From Nocardioides sp. AX2bis (lineage in GTDB: Bacteria > Actinomycetota > Actinomycetes > Propionibacteriales > Nocardioidaceae): DNA of 64,000 nt. This document shows positions 16,450-24,938 of this stretch, piece after piece. The stretch spans positions 812,355-876,354 of the forward strand of contig NZ_LR733215.1 of assembly GCF_902506435.1 (NCBI RefSeq). Direction: 5' to 3'. The notes under the pieces were generated by a model. That model made no database searches. It saw nothing but the letters and a program-made list of their open reading frames with translations, and was not told the origin of the DNA. Positions within the stretch are counted from its first letter, which is position 1, and every line of letters starts with the position of its first letter. The translations under genes were made by a program, and so were the position numbers.

Positions 16450-17601
16450 TCAGACGAACGCGCTGATCCCCGTCTCGGCCCGCCCGATCAGCAGCTTCTG
16501 GATCTGGCTGGTGCCTTCGTACAGCGTCATCACACGGGCGTCGCGCAGGTACTTCGACGGGGGGTACTCGTCGACGTACCCGGCGCCGCCGTGCACCTGG
16601 ATGGCCAGGTTGGCGGCGCGGACGGCGGCCTCGGAGGCGTACAGCTTGGCCTTGGAGGCGGCCACGCCGAACGACTCGCCCCGGTCGATGAGGTCCGCGC
16701 AGCGCCACACCAGCAGACGCGCGGCGTCGGCGTCGAGCGAGATGTCGGCGATCATGTCCTGCACCATCTGGAAGCCGGCGATCTTGCGGCCGAACTGGGT
16801 GCGGGTGGTGGCGTAGTCGACCGCGGACTCCAGGCAGCCCTGGACGATCCCGACGCAGCCGGAGGCGACCGCGAGGCGGCCCTTGTCGAGGGTGCTCATC
16901 GCGATCTTGAAGCCCTGACCCTCCTCGCCGAGCATCGCCGAGTGCGGCACGCGCACGTCGGAGAGGAACAGCTCGGCGGTGGCCTGGCCCCGCAGCCCGA
17001 GCTTGCCCTTGATCTCGCGGGCCTCGAAGCCGGGGGCGTCGGTCGGGACGAGGAAGGCGGTGACGCCCCTCGGCCCCTCGCCGCCGGTGCGCGCGAAGAC
17101 CAGCGCGACGTCGGCCCAGGTGCCGTTGGTGATGTAGAGCTTCTGGCCGTTGATGACCCAGTCGTCGCCGTCCCGCTTCGCCCGCGAGGTCAGGTTGCCG
17201 GCGTCGGAGCCGGTGTCGGGCTCGGTGAGGCCGAAGCAGCCGAGCTTCGAGGCGGTCGCCAGCTGCGGCAGCCACTCCTGCTTCTGCTCCTCGGTGCCAT
17301 GGAAGAGGATCGACTTGCCGACCAGGCCGGAGGAGACCGAGACGATGCCGCGCAGGGCGGAGTCGGCGCGGCCGAGCTCCTCCATCCCGATCGCGTACGT
17401 CACGTAGTCGCCGCCGAGGCCGCCGTACTCCTCGGGGATGGTCAGGCCGAAGAAGCCGATCTCGGCCATCTTGGGCACGATGTCGAGGTCGACGGCCTCG
17501 CGGCGGTCCCACTCGATGCGGTGCGGGACGGCTTCCTTGTCGAGGAACTCGCGGGCGAGGTCTCGGAAGCTCTGTTGCTCGTCGCTGAGGCTCAGGTCCA
17601 T
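16450..17601 (-). CDS. Acyl-CoA dehydrogenase (short/medium-chain type)
   Basis: 383 residues from ATG at 17601 with GGAGG upstream. N-terminal helical domain, FAD-binding beta domain with CFGLTEPDTGSDAGNLTSRAKRDGDDWVINGQKLYITNG, and C-terminal four-helix domain with TRTQFGRKIAGFQMVQDMIADI. The catalytic base is present as Glu in TLYEGTSQIQKLLIGR. The enzyme oxidises acyl-CoA to trans-2-enoyl-CoA, passing electrons to ETF. It is the last gene of a five-gene minus-strand set beginning at 21606 and ends before the 16321 cruciform. Confidence 0.92.
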   Translation of the reverse strand: MDLSLSDEQQSFRDLAREFLDKEAVPHRIEWDRREAVDLDIVPKMAEIGFFGLTIPEEYGGLGGDYVTYAIGMEELGRADSALRGIVSVSSGLVGKSILFHGTEEQKQEWLPQLATASKLGCFGLTEPDTGSDAGNLTSRAKRDGDDWVINGQKLYITNGTWADVALVFARTGGEGPRGVTAFLVPTDAPGFEAREIKGKLGLRGQATAELFLSDVRVPHSAMLGEEGQGFKIAMSTLDKGRLAVASGCVGIVQGCLESAVDYATTRTQFGRKIAGFQMVQDMIADISLDADAARLLVWRCADLIDRGESFGVAASKAKLYASEAAVRAANLAIQVHGGAGYVDEYPPSKYLRDARVMTLYEGTSQIQKLLIGRAETGISAFV

Positions 17602-17674
17602 GAGGGGGATCCTCCCTGGTCGGGGTGGGGTGGCGGTAGGTCCTGGTGGGGTGTCCGGCGTGGGCCGGGCGGGG

Positions 17675-18910
17675 TCACGACAGCGTCGCGACCTGGCGCG
17701 CGATCTCGGCCTTGGCCAGGGAGTTGCGGTGCACCTCGTCGGGCCCGTCGGCGAAGCGGAGCGTACGGATCCCGGCCATCTGCTCGGCCAGCGGGAAGTC
17801 CTGCGACAGGCCCCCCGCACCGTGCGCCTGGATGGCCTTGTCCAGGATCCACTCCACGGTGGCCGGGGTGGCGATCTTGATGGCCTGGATCTCGGAGTGC
17901 GCCCCGCGGTTGCCGACGGTGTCCATCAGCCACGCGGTCTTGAGCACCAGCAGGCGCAGCTGCTCGATGCGTACCCGCGACTCGGCGATCCACTCGCGGA
18001 TCACGCCCTGCTGGGACAGCGTCCGACCGAAGGCGACCCGGCTGTCGACGCGCTGGCACATCAGCGTGATCGCCCGCTCGGCCACACCGATCGAGCGCAT
18101 GCAGTGGTGGATCCGGCCGGGGCCGAGGCGGGCCTGGGCGATCGCGAAGCCCTCGCCCTCGCCGCCGATCAGGTTCGAGACCGGGACGCGTACGTCGTCG
18201 AAGCGCAGCTCGGCGTGCCCGCCGTGCTCGTGGTCGTCGTAGCCGAGCACGTGCATCGGGCGGACCACGGTCAGCCCGGGGGTGTCGCGGGGGACCAGGA
18301 CCTGGCTCTGCTGGCGGTGCCGCGCGGCGTCGGGGTCGGTCTTGCCCATCACGATCATGATCTCGGCGTCGGGGTTCATCGCCCCGGTGATCCACCACTT
18401 GCGACCGTTGATGACGTACTCGTCGCCGTCGCGCACGATCGAGGTGGAGATGTTGGTGGCGTCCGAGGACGCCACGTCGGGCTCGGTCATCGCGAACGAC
18501 GACCGGATCTCGCCGTCGAGCAGGGGGCGGAGCCAGCGCTCCTGCTGCTCGGGGGTGCCGAACATCGCCAGCACCTCCATGTTGCCGGTGTCCGGCGCCG
18601 CGCAGTTCAGCGCGGCCGGGGCGAGGGTGCCGTGGTGGCCGGTGATCTCGGCCAGCGGGGCGTACTGCAGGTTGGTCAGGCCGGCACCGAGCTCGCCGTG
18701 CTCCTTCGGCAGGAACAGGTTCCACAGCCCGCGCGAGCGGGCCTCGGCGCGCAGCTCGGCCACCACCGGCGTGCGGGACCAGGCCCAGCGCTCCTCGCCG
18801 GTGCCGAGCTGCTCGTGGAAGACCTGCTCGGCGGGGACGACGTGCGTGGTCACGAAGTCCCAGAGCCGCTCCTGCAGGTCCTGGGTGGTGGAGTCGAGCT
18901 CGAAGTCCAT
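17675..18910 (-). CDS. Acyl-CoA dehydrogenase, ACAD10/11-like
   Basis: 411 residues. FAD-domain motif SFAMTEPDVASSDATNISTSIVRDG and the C-terminal RIHHCMRSIGVAERA and FADGPDEVHRNSLAK identify the ACAD10/11 subgroup, in which Asp of the ADGPDEVH motif occupies the catalytic-base region. In animals and some bacteria the same dehydrogenase is fused or paired with an aminoglycoside-phosphotransferase-like kinase that phosphorylates 4-hydroxyacyl-CoA. Here that kinase is the adjacent upstream gene, 43 bp away, supporting a role in 4-hydroxy acid or related acyl-CoA breakdown. Confidence 0.9.
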   Translation of the reverse strand: MDFELDSTTQDLQERLWDFVTTHVVPAEQVFHEQLGTGEERWAWSRTPVVAELRAEARSRGLWNLFLPKEHGELGAGLTNLQYAPLAEITGHHGTLAPAALNCAAPDTGNMEVLAMFGTPEQQERWLRPLLDGEIRSSFAMTEPDVASSDATNISTSIVRDGDEYVINGRKWWITGAMNPDAEIMIVMGKTDPDAARHRQQSQVLVPRDTPGLTVVRPMHVLGYDDHEHGGHAELRFDDVRVPVSNLIGGEGEGFAIAQARLGPGRIHHCMRSIGVAERAITLMCQRVDSRVAFGRTLSQQGVIREWIAESRVRIEQLRLLVLKTAWLMDTVGNRGAHSEIQAIKIATPATVEWILDKAIQAHGAGGLSQDFPLAEQMAGIRTLRFADGPDEVHRNSLAKAEIARQVATLS

Positions 18911-18953
18911 GGGTCTCCCTCGTCGGGGTGCGGGTGCGGGTGGGGGCGCGGGG

Positions 18954-20024
18954 TCAGACCAGCGAGCGAGTGGCGTCGAGGCCGGCCGCGAGCAGCGTCG
19001 GGACGGCCTCGCCGACGCCGTCGAAGCCCGCGCCGACCGTCTGGCCCTGCTGGTGGCGGAAGTGGATGCCCTCGAGGATCGCGGCGAGCTTGAAGTAGGC
19101 CAGCCCGAGGTGGAAGTCGAGGGTGTCGAGCGCGAGGCCCCCGCCGGCGGCGTACCGCTCGAGGATCGCGTCGGGCCCGGGGTAGCCCGGGGCGCGCGAG
19201 GCGTCGGCGACCGCGGCGCCGCCGGTGATCGTCGAGAGCCGGTCGTAGACCAACAGCAGGGCGACGTCGGTCAGCGGGTCGCCGAGGGTGGCCATCTCCC
19301 AGTCGACGACGGCCAGCACCTCCGAGCCGACCCGGGCGGGGTCGGCGAGCAGGTTGTCGAGGCGGTAGTCGCCGTGCACGATCCCCGCCCGGACGGCCTC
19401 GGCGTCACCGGCCGGGACGTGCTCGCGCAGGCGGGTCACGAGGGTCTCGGCGTCGGGCAGCTCCCGGCTGGAGGAGCCCTCGAGCTGACGCGCCCAGCGG
19501 CGCACCTGGCGCTCGAGGAACCCCTGCGGGCGTCCGAGCTCCTCGAGCCCGACGGAGGCCGGGTCGACCTGGTGGAGCGCCGCGAGCACGTCGACCATCG
19601 CGCCGGCCAGGCGGCCGGTGGCCTCGGGGCCGATCTCGGCCAGCTGGTCGGCGGTGCGGTACGGCGTGCCGCGCACCAGCTCCATCACGTAGAACTCGGC
19701 GCCGAGCACGTCGGTGTCGCGGCACATCGCGTAGGTCTGCGGGACCGGGACGGCGGTGCCGGCCAGGGCGCTCATCACGGTGTGCTCGCGGCCCATGTCG
19801 TGCGCGGTGGCCTGGACGTGACCGAGCGGCGGGCGACGCACGACGCGGGTGGTCGTGCCGTCGGTGACCTCGTAGGTCAGGTTGGACTTGCCGCCGGCCA
19901 GGAAGCGCCCGCGCAGGTCGGCGCCGAGGTCGCCGGGGCGCTCGCCGTCGTACCAGCGGTGGAAGGCGGCGAGGTCGAGCCCGCGGAGGTCGGTGGTGAG
20001 CTGGTCGGTCGTGTCGTCGGTCAT
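18954..20024 (-). CDS. APH-fold phosphotransferase (ACAD10/11 kinase partner)
   Basis: 356 residues from ATG at 20024. An aminoglycoside-phosphotransferase/choline-kinase fold: nucleotide-loop region FLAGGKSNLTYEV, hinge FYVMELVRGTPYR, catalytic Brenner motif IVHGDYRLDNLL (His218, Asp220) and metal-binding VVDWEMATLGDP (Asp241). Its genomic pairing with an ACAD10/11-like dehydrogenase mirrors the animal two-domain proteins and suggests acyl-CoA hydroxyl phosphorylation rather than drug resistance. The ATG overlaps the stop of the preceding SDR gene (ATGA), so the two are coupled. Confidence 0.9.
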   Translation of the reverse strand: MTDDTTDQLTTDLRGLDLAAFHRWYDGERPGDLGADLRGRFLAGGKSNLTYEVTDGTTTRVVRRPPLGHVQATAHDMGREHTVMSALAGTAVPVPQTYAMCRDTDVLGAEFYVMELVRGTPYRTADQLAEIGPEATGRLAGAMVDVLAALHQVDPASVGLEELGRPQGFLERQVRRWARQLEGSSSRELPDAETLVTRLREHVPAGDAEAVRAGIVHGDYRLDNLLADPARVGSEVLAVVDWEMATLGDPLTDVALLLVYDRLSTITGGAAVADASRAPGYPGPDAILERYAAGGGLALDTLDFHLGLAYFKLAAILEGIHFRHQQGQTVGAGFDGVGEAVPTLLAAGLDATRSLV

Positions 20025-20845
20025 CGTTCTCCCAGGGCGCGGGCCTGCAGGCGGCGCATGCCCGCCAGCCAGCGGTCGGTGTCGGTGGCGCGGGCGACGT
20101 AGTAGTCGGCCACCTGCGGGTGGGGCAGGACCAGGAAGCGGTCGTCGGCCAGGGAGTCGACCCAGGCCTGCGCGACGTCGTCGGGCTCGAGCGCGGCGTC
20201 GCGCGAGAGCAGGGCCTGCAGCGGCCCGGACTCCTCGAGCATCCGGGTGGCCACGCCCTGCGGGCAGATCGCCTGGACGGCCACGCCGCGGTCGCCGTAG
20301 GTGATCGAGAGCCACTCCGCGAACGCCACGGCGGCGTGCTTGGTCACCGAGTACGGCGCGCTGCCGATCATGGTGAGCAGGCCCGCGGCGGAGGCGGTGA
20401 CGACGAGCCGGCCGCCCGCGCCGTCCCCGGTGTCCTCGAGCCAGCGGGGGACCAGGGCACGGGCGGTGCGGACGTGGGCCATCACGTTGACGTCGTGGAC
20501 CTGCGCCCAGACCTCCTCGCTGGTGTCCAGGCTCGACCCCGAGCCGGCGGCCGCCCCGAGGGCGCCGTCGATGCCGGCGTTGGCGAACCAGACGTCGACC
20601 CGGCCGAGCTCGGCCGTGGCCGCCTCGACCAGTGCGTCGACGCCCTCGACCGAGGCGCAGTCGCCGGGCAGCGCGGTGGCGCCCAGGGCCTCGGCGGTCT
20701 CGCGGCACGCGTCGGCGTCGAGGTCGTTCACCACGACGCGGGCGCCCTCGCGCACGGCCCGGGCGGCCAGGGCGCGCCCGATCCCGCGGCCGGCGCCGGT
20801 CACGACGACGCCGCGGCCCTCGAGGACCTCGGGGGCGGTGGCCAT
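20021..20845 (-). CDS. SDR family oxidoreductase
   Basis: 274 residues from ATG at 20845. Classical short-chain dehydrogenase: cofactor motif VTGAGRGIGRALAARA, adenine-ribose loop VNDLDADA favouring NAD(H), the structural motif WFANAGIDGAL, and an active site with VVTASAAG and YSVTKHAAVAFAEW (Tyr-x-x-x-Lys). C-terminal about 60 residues are family-specific. Substrate unknown; as part of the TetR-facing operon it is likely an acyl-CoA or hydroxyacyl dehydrogenase. Stop and start overlap with both neighbours. Confidence 0.88.
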   Translation of the reverse strand: MATAPEVLEGRGVVVTGAGRGIGRALAARAVREGARVVVNDLDADACRETAEALGATALPGDCASVEGVDALVEAATAELGRVDVWFANAGIDGALGAAAGSGSSLDTSEEVWAQVHDVNVMAHVRTARALVPRWLEDTGDGAGGRLVVTASAAGLLTMIGSAPYSVTKHAAVAFAEWLSITYGDRGVAVQAICPQGVATRMLEESGPLQALLSRDAALEPDDVAQAWVDSLADDRFLVLPHPQVADYYVARATDTDRWLAGMRRLQARALGER

Positions 20846-21606
20846 CACACGCCGCCGGTCTGGCTGACGCCGCCGTCGAGGGTCAGGCACTGGCCGGTCA
20901 CCCAGGAGGCCTCGTCGGAGAGCAGGAACGCCACGGCGCTGGCCACGTCGGTGGTCTCGCCGAGCCGCTTCAGCGGGTACGCCGCGGAGACCTGCTCCTC
21001 GCGGCCCTCGTAGAGCGCCTCGGCGAAGCGGGTCTTGACGACCGCGGGCGCGACCGCGTTGACCCGGATGCCCGGGCCGAGCTCGACGGCGAGGTCGCGG
21101 GTCAGGTGGATGAGCAGCGCCTTCGTCGCGCCGTACCAGGAGATGCCCGGGGCGGGCTTCACGCCGGCGAGGGAGGCCACGTTGACCACGGCCCCGCCGT
21201 GCTCGCCCATCCACGCCCGGTGGCACTCCTGGACCCAGGCCAGCGCGGCGACGCCGTTGACGTCGACGGTCTTGCGGGCGGCGTCGAGGTCGAGGTCCAT
21301 CAGCGGGCCGTAGGTCGGGTTGATGCCGGTGTTGTTGACCAGCAGGTCGACGCTGCCGAACGCCTCGAGGGTGGCGGCCACGGCCTCGCGGCGGTGGTCG
21401 GCGTCGCCGGCGTTGCCGGCCACGGCGATCGCGCGGCCCTCGCCGTGCTCGGCGGTGATCTGCTCGACCGCGGCGGTGAGCGCCTCGGGCTTGCGGGCGG
21501 TCAGCGTCACCCGGGAGCCCTCGGCGACCAGGCGCTGCGCGATGGCCAGCCCGATCCCGCGGCTGGCTCCGGTGACGATCGCGGCGGTGCCGTCCAGGCC
21601 CTGCAT
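20845..21606 (-). CDS. SDR family oxidoreductase (3-oxoacyl-ACP/CoA reductase-like)
   Basis: 253 residues. TGASRGIGLAIAQRL, LLVNNTGINPTYGP, NVASLAGVKP, SWYGATKALLIHL and a C-terminal VTGQCLTLDGGVSQTGGV ending typical of FabG-like enzymes. Probably NADP-linked (TARKPEAL loop). It is the first gene of the minus-strand operon; its stop TGA overlaps the next ATG by one base (TGATG). Promoter and operator are expected in the 71 bp before the divergent TetR gene. Confidence 0.9.
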   Translation of the reverse strand: MQGLDGTAAIVTGASRGIGLAIAQRLVAEGSRVTLTARKPEALTAAVEQITAEHGEGRAIAVAGNAGDADHRREAVAATLEAFGSVDLLVNNTGINPTYGPLMDLDLDAARKTVDVNGVAALAWVQECHRAWMGEHGGAVVNVASLAGVKPAPGISWYGATKALLIHLTRDLAVELGPGIRVNAVAPAVVKTRFAEALYEGREEQVSAAYPLKRLGETTDVASAVAFLLSDEASWVTGQCLTLDGGVSQTGGV

Positions 21607-21652
21607 GGGCGCCTCCCAGGTGGTGGATGGTGGTGGGTCGTTGCCGAGTGAC

Positions 21653-21666
21653 TAAGCGCTTGCTTA
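21653..21666. promoter_or_regulatory. Candidate TetR operator TAAGC-N4-GCTTA
   Basis: TAAGCGCTTGCTTA lies in the 71-bp divergent region between the SDR operon and the TetR gene, 12 bases before the GTG of the latter. The TAAGC/GCTTA arms form an inverted repeat of the type bound by TetR-family regulators of actinobacterial acyl-CoA catabolism. Binding would repress both directions. No experimental support in the sequence itself. Confidence 0.6.
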
Positions 21667-21677
21667 CTCTGGATCGC

Positions 21678-22295
21678 GTGACCACGTCCCGTCAACCCGC
21701 CCCGACGGGCTCCTCGCGCGCCGCGGACGCCCGGGCGCGGCTGCTCGACGCGGCGGTGACGGCGTTCGCCGAGCGAGGCTTCCACGGCACGACGACCCGC
21801 GACATCGCCGCCGCGGCCGGGATGTCGCCGGCGGCGCTCTACGTGCACCACCGCTCCAAGGAGGAGCTGCTCTACGAGATCTCGCGCGCCGGCCACCAGC
21901 GCACGCTGGACCTGGTCACGCAGGCGGCCGAGGGCACCGACGACCACCGGGAGCGGCTCGGGCGGGTGGCCGCCGACTTCGTGCGCCACCACGCCCGCGC
22001 GCACACCACCGCGCGGATCCTCAACTACGAGCTCGAGGCGCTCGAGCCCGCGCACCGCGCGGAGGTGGAGGAGCTGCGCCGTGCGATCAGCGCCCAGGTC
22101 GTGTCCGTCCTCGAGGACGGTGCGAGAGCCGGCGTGTTCGCCGCGGGCGACGCCCGGATGACCGCGGCCGCCCTGCTGTCGCTGGGCATCGACCTGGCCC
22201 GGTGGTTCGACGACGCCCGCGGCTGGGACCCCGACGCCCTCGCCGCGCACTACCGGGAGCTGGTGCTGCGGATGGTCGGGTCTGCGCCGACCTGA
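21678..22295 (+). CDS. TetR/AcrR-family transcriptional regulator
   Basis: 205 residues from GTG at 21678 (VTTSRQPAPTGSS); an upstream ATG at 21627 would run through the candidate operator and is rejected. The N-terminal helix-turn-helix RLLDAAVTAFAERGFHGTTTRDIAAAAGMSPAALYVHHRSKEELL is canonical, and the C-terminal helical domain (about residues 80-200) resembles TetR_C regulators of fatty-acid genes, with ARILNYELEAL. Divergent from the SDR-SDR-APH-ACAD-ACAD operon, it is probably its repressor, relieved by an acyl-CoA. Confidence 0.88.
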   Translation: MTTSRQPAPTGSSRAADARARLLDAAVTAFAERGFHGTTTRDIAAAAGMSPAALYVHHRSKEELLYEISRAGHQRTLDLVTQAAEGTDDHRERLGRVAADFVRHHARAHTTARILNYELEALEPAHRAEVEELRRAISAQVVSVLEDGARAGVFAAGDARMTAAALLSLGIDLARWFDDARGWDPDALAAHYRELVLRMVGSAPT

Positions 22296-22305
22296 GCGTC
22301 CGGGG

Positions 22306-22345
22306 CGACCTGGGACGCGGGAGGGTGGTCCACGACCTGGGACGC
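22306..22345. repeat. 13-bp direct repeat upstream of the WS/DGAT gene
   Basis: CGACCTGGGACGC occurs exactly at 22306-22318 and 22333-22345, 27 bp apart start to start, in the 56-bp gap between the TetR gene and the WS/DGAT start; the second copy ends seven bases before the GTG. It may be a regulator site or just a local duplication. Confidence 0.6.
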
Positions 22346-22351
22346 TGTGGT

Positions 22352-23704
22352 GTGACCGCCTTCCCGCTCAACCCCGTCGACTCGATCTGGTGGCGCACCG
22401 ACCGCCCCGAGAACCTGATGGTGATCGAGTGCCTGGTCCGGCTCGAGGGCCACCTGGACCGTGCGCGCCTGGCCCTGGTCCTGCAGGAGCGCGTCGTCGA
22501 CCGGTTCCCGGTCTTCCGGCGCCGACCGGCCCGGTCCCGCGTCCCCGGTGGCCTGCCGCGGTGGACCGCGATCGACGACTTCCGCCTCGACGACCACCTG
22601 GTCGAGGTCCGGCTGCCCCCGGGCGCCGGTGACGAGGAGGTCCAGGAGCACGTCGGTCGTCACCTCGGGCAGCCGCTGGACCCGGGCCGCTCGCCGTGGG
22701 AGGTGCAGGTCCTCGAGGGGCACCCCGACGGCACGATCCTCTACGCGCGCCTCCACCACGTCCTGGCCGACGGGATCGCGCTGACGCGCGTCCTGCTCTC
22801 GCTGACCGACGCCGGTCCCGACGCACCCGTGGACGCCGGCCCCGCCGCGACCTCGGTGGCCGCCGCTCCCCGCCCCAGCCGGCCGACGTCCGGTCGGTCG
22901 GTCAGGGCCCGTGCGGCGGCCGCGGCCACCGTGCGTACGCCGGCGGTGCTGGCCAAGCTGCTGCTGAGCCGCACCCCGCCGACCCGGCTCACCGGGCAGG
23001 TCACCCCCGGCAAGGCCGTGGTGTGGTGCGAGCCGGTGCCGCTGGACCGCGTCAAGGCCCTCGCCCGCCGCACGGGCGCGACGGTCAACGACGTGCTCGC
23101 CGCGGCGCTCGCCGGTGCCCTGCACCGCTACCAGACCCATCACCACGCGGTGCCGAGGGACATGACCACGATGATCCCGGTCAACCTCCGCCCGCTCGAC
23201 AAGCCGCTGCCGCGGCGGCTGGGCAACCGCTTCGCGCTGGTGCTGCTGCGGCTGCCGTCGGGGACCCCGGAGGCCGGGGCGCGGCTGCAGGAGGTGCAGC
23301 GACGGATGGGGGCGATCAAGAGGTCGCCCGAGCCGGTGCTGACCTTCGCGCTGCTGCACGTGATCGGGCTGCTGGGGGAGTCCGTGGGCCGGGGGCTGGT
23401 CCGCTTCTTCGCGGCCAAGGCCGTCGGCGTGACCACGAACGTGCCCGGCCCGCCGGAGCACCGCTACCTCGCGGGCACCCGGATCGGCGGTCTGCTGGGG
23501 TGGGTGCCGGGCTCGGGCGAGCAGGCCGTGGGCACCTGCATCTTCACCTACGCCGGGTCCGTCCACGTCGGCTTCAAGACCGACGCGGCGGTCGTGCCCG
23601 ACCCCCGACGGCTGCTGGCCTGCTTCGAGGACGAGCTGGCCGCGATGCTCGACCCGGCCCCGTCGACCGCGACCAGCGGGGCCTCGGCCGCCGCCCTCGT
23701 CTGA
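22352..23704 (+). CDS. Wax ester synthase/diacylglycerol acyltransferase (WS/DGAT) family protein
   Basis: 450 residues from GTG at 22352. The acyltransferase motif HHVLADG (residues 135-141) supplies the catalytic His and structural Asp of WS/DGAT enzymes; TVNDVLAAALAGAL and VTTNVPGPPEHRYLAG are the other two signatures, and the C-terminal GWVPGSGEQAVGTCIFTYAG completes the fold. The family makes wax esters or triacylglycerol from acyl-CoA at the membrane/lipid droplet. The N-terminal PLNPVDSIWWRTD replaces the usual PLSPLDAxFL, so it is a divergent member. Two copies of CGACCTGGGACGC lie just upstream (22306-22318, 22333-22345). Confidence 0.88.
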   Translation: MTAFPLNPVDSIWWRTDRPENLMVIECLVRLEGHLDRARLALVLQERVVDRFPVFRRRPARSRVPGGLPRWTAIDDFRLDDHLVEVRLPPGAGDEEVQEHVGRHLGQPLDPGRSPWEVQVLEGHPDGTILYARLHHVLADGIALTRVLLSLTDAGPDAPVDAGPAATSVAAAPRPSRPTSGRSVRARAAAAATVRTPAVLAKLLLSRTPPTRLTGQVTPGKAVVWCEPVPLDRVKALARRTGATVNDVLAAALAGALHRYQTHHHAVPRDMTTMIPVNLRPLDKPLPRRLGNRFALVLLRLPSGTPEAGARLQEVQRRMGAIKRSPEPVLTFALLHVIGLLGESVGRGLVRFFAAKAVGVTTNVPGPPEHRYLAGTRIGGLLGWVPGSGEQAVGTCIFTYAGSVHVGFKTDAAVVPDPRRLLACFEDELAAMLDPAPSTATSGASAAALV

Positions 23705-23720
23705 CCCGCGGGCCCCCGGG

Positions 23721-23766
23721 GTCGTGTGCCTGAGAGCGGTCCGGGGACCGTCCTCAGGCACACGAC
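23721..23766. repeat. 46-bp palindromic element, copy A
   Basis: Architecture: 14-bp outer arm GTCGTGTGCCTGAG, 2-base mismatch, 6-bp inner arm CGGTCC, 2-base loop, then the complements. Both outer (14/14) and inner (6/6) arms are perfect here. It sits 17 bp after the WS/DGAT stop and 14 bp before the convergent acyl-CoA dehydrogenase stop, so it can also serve as a bidirectional terminator. Three further copies of identical length and layout flank the DUF559 gene at 45515-46699. Confidence 0.95.
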
Positions 23767-23779
23767 CTGGTCGCGCGGG

Positions 23780-24922
23780 TCAGTGCAGCGGGTCGACGCC
23801 CTCGTGGTCGCCGATCCGGCCGACCAGCTCGCCGAGGTGGTGCGTGCCGTCGCCGAGCAGGTGGTCCAGCGCGGTGAGCCGGGCGACGTGGTTGCCCACG
23901 GCGTACTCGGCGGTGACGCCGATGCCGCCGTGCAGCTGGATGGCCTCCTGGCCGACGTGGCGCGCGGCCCGCGAGACCTGCAGGGAGGTACGGCGGGCGG
24001 CGTCGGAGGCCGCCTGCGCGTCGCCGCTCATCAGCACCATCGTCGCCCACTGCACCATCGAGCTGGCCAGCTCGAGCGAGACGTACATGTCCGCGGCGCG
24101 GAACGTGAGCGCCTGGAAGGTGTTCAGCGTGACGCCGAACTGCTTGCGGCTCTTGAGGTAGTCGGTGGTGAGCCGCAGCGCGGTCTCCATCGACCCCAGC
24201 GCCTCGTTGGCGGCGGTGATGCGGCCGACGTCGAGGATGGTGGCCACGGTGGACTCGCGGTCGGCGACCTCGCCCAAGGGCGTGGCCGACGTGCCGGAGA
24301 AGGTGACCTTCGCCGCGCGGCCGCCGTCGTAGGTCCGGTAGGAGCTGCGCTGCAGGTCGGCGGCGTCGCCGTCGACCAGGAAGAGGCCGGTGCCGCCGTC
24401 GGGCAGCGCCGCGGTCACCACGAGGGTGTCCGCGCGGGCACCCTGCACGACCGGCTCCTTGACGCCCTCGAGCGTCCAGGCCCCGCCCTGCTCGGTGGCC
24501 GTGACCGCCGAGGCGGTCGGGACCCAGCCGCGGCCGGGCTCGTCGTGGGCCAGGGCGAGCACGCGCTCGCCCTCGGCGACCGCGCCGAGGATCTCCTCGC
24601 GCTGCTCGGCCGACCCGGCCGCGGAGACCAGGCCGCCGGCCAGGACCACGCAGGCCAGGAACGGCTCGGGCGCGATGACGCGTCCCAGCTCCTGGGCCAC
24701 GATGCCGATCTCGACCGGTCCGGCGCCGACGCCGCCGTCGGACTCGGCGAACGGCAGCCCGAGGATGCCCATCTCGGCCATCCGCGCCCACTGCTTCTCG
24801 TCGAAGCCGGGGTCCTCGTTGACCGTCTGGCGGCGGTGCTCGTGGTCGGAGTACGTCTTGCCGACCAGGCCGCGCACCGCGTCGCGCAGGGCGACCTGCT
24901 CGTCGTCGTAGGTGAAGTCCAT
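23780..24922 (-). CDS. Acyl-CoA dehydrogenase, non-catalytic-type partner subunit
   Basis: 380 residues. N-terminal MDFTYDDEQVALRDAVRGLV and C-terminal SRKQFGVTLNTFQALTFRAADM and EAIQLHGGIGVTAEYAVGNHVARL identify it as acyl-CoA dehydrogenase-like. The central region lacks the usual TEP-GSD FAD motif and reads ALAHDEPGRGW. Such degenerate subunits form alpha2-beta2 heterotetramers with a neighbouring dehydrogenase, known from mycobacterial steroid side-chain FadE pairs. The gene follows its likely partner by 16 bp. Pairing is inferred from context and motif loss. Confidence 0.85.
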   Translation of the reverse strand: MDFTYDDEQVALRDAVRGLVGKTYSDHEHRRQTVNEDPGFDEKQWARMAEMGILGLPFAESDGGVGAGPVEIGIVAQELGRVIAPEPFLACVVLAGGLVSAAGSAEQREEILGAVAEGERVLALAHDEPGRGWVPTASAVTATEQGGAWTLEGVKEPVVQGARADTLVVTAALPDGGTGLFLVDGDAADLQRSSYRTYDGGRAAKVTFSGTSATPLGEVADRESTVATILDVGRITAANEALGSMETALRLTTDYLKSRKQFGVTLNTFQALTFRAADMYVSLELASSMVQWATMVLMSGDAQAASDAARRTSLQVSRAARHVGQEAIQLHGGIGVTAEYAVGNHVARLTALDHLLGDGTHHLGELVGRIGDHEGVDPLH

Positions 24923-24938
24923 GTCTGTCCCGTCCCCC

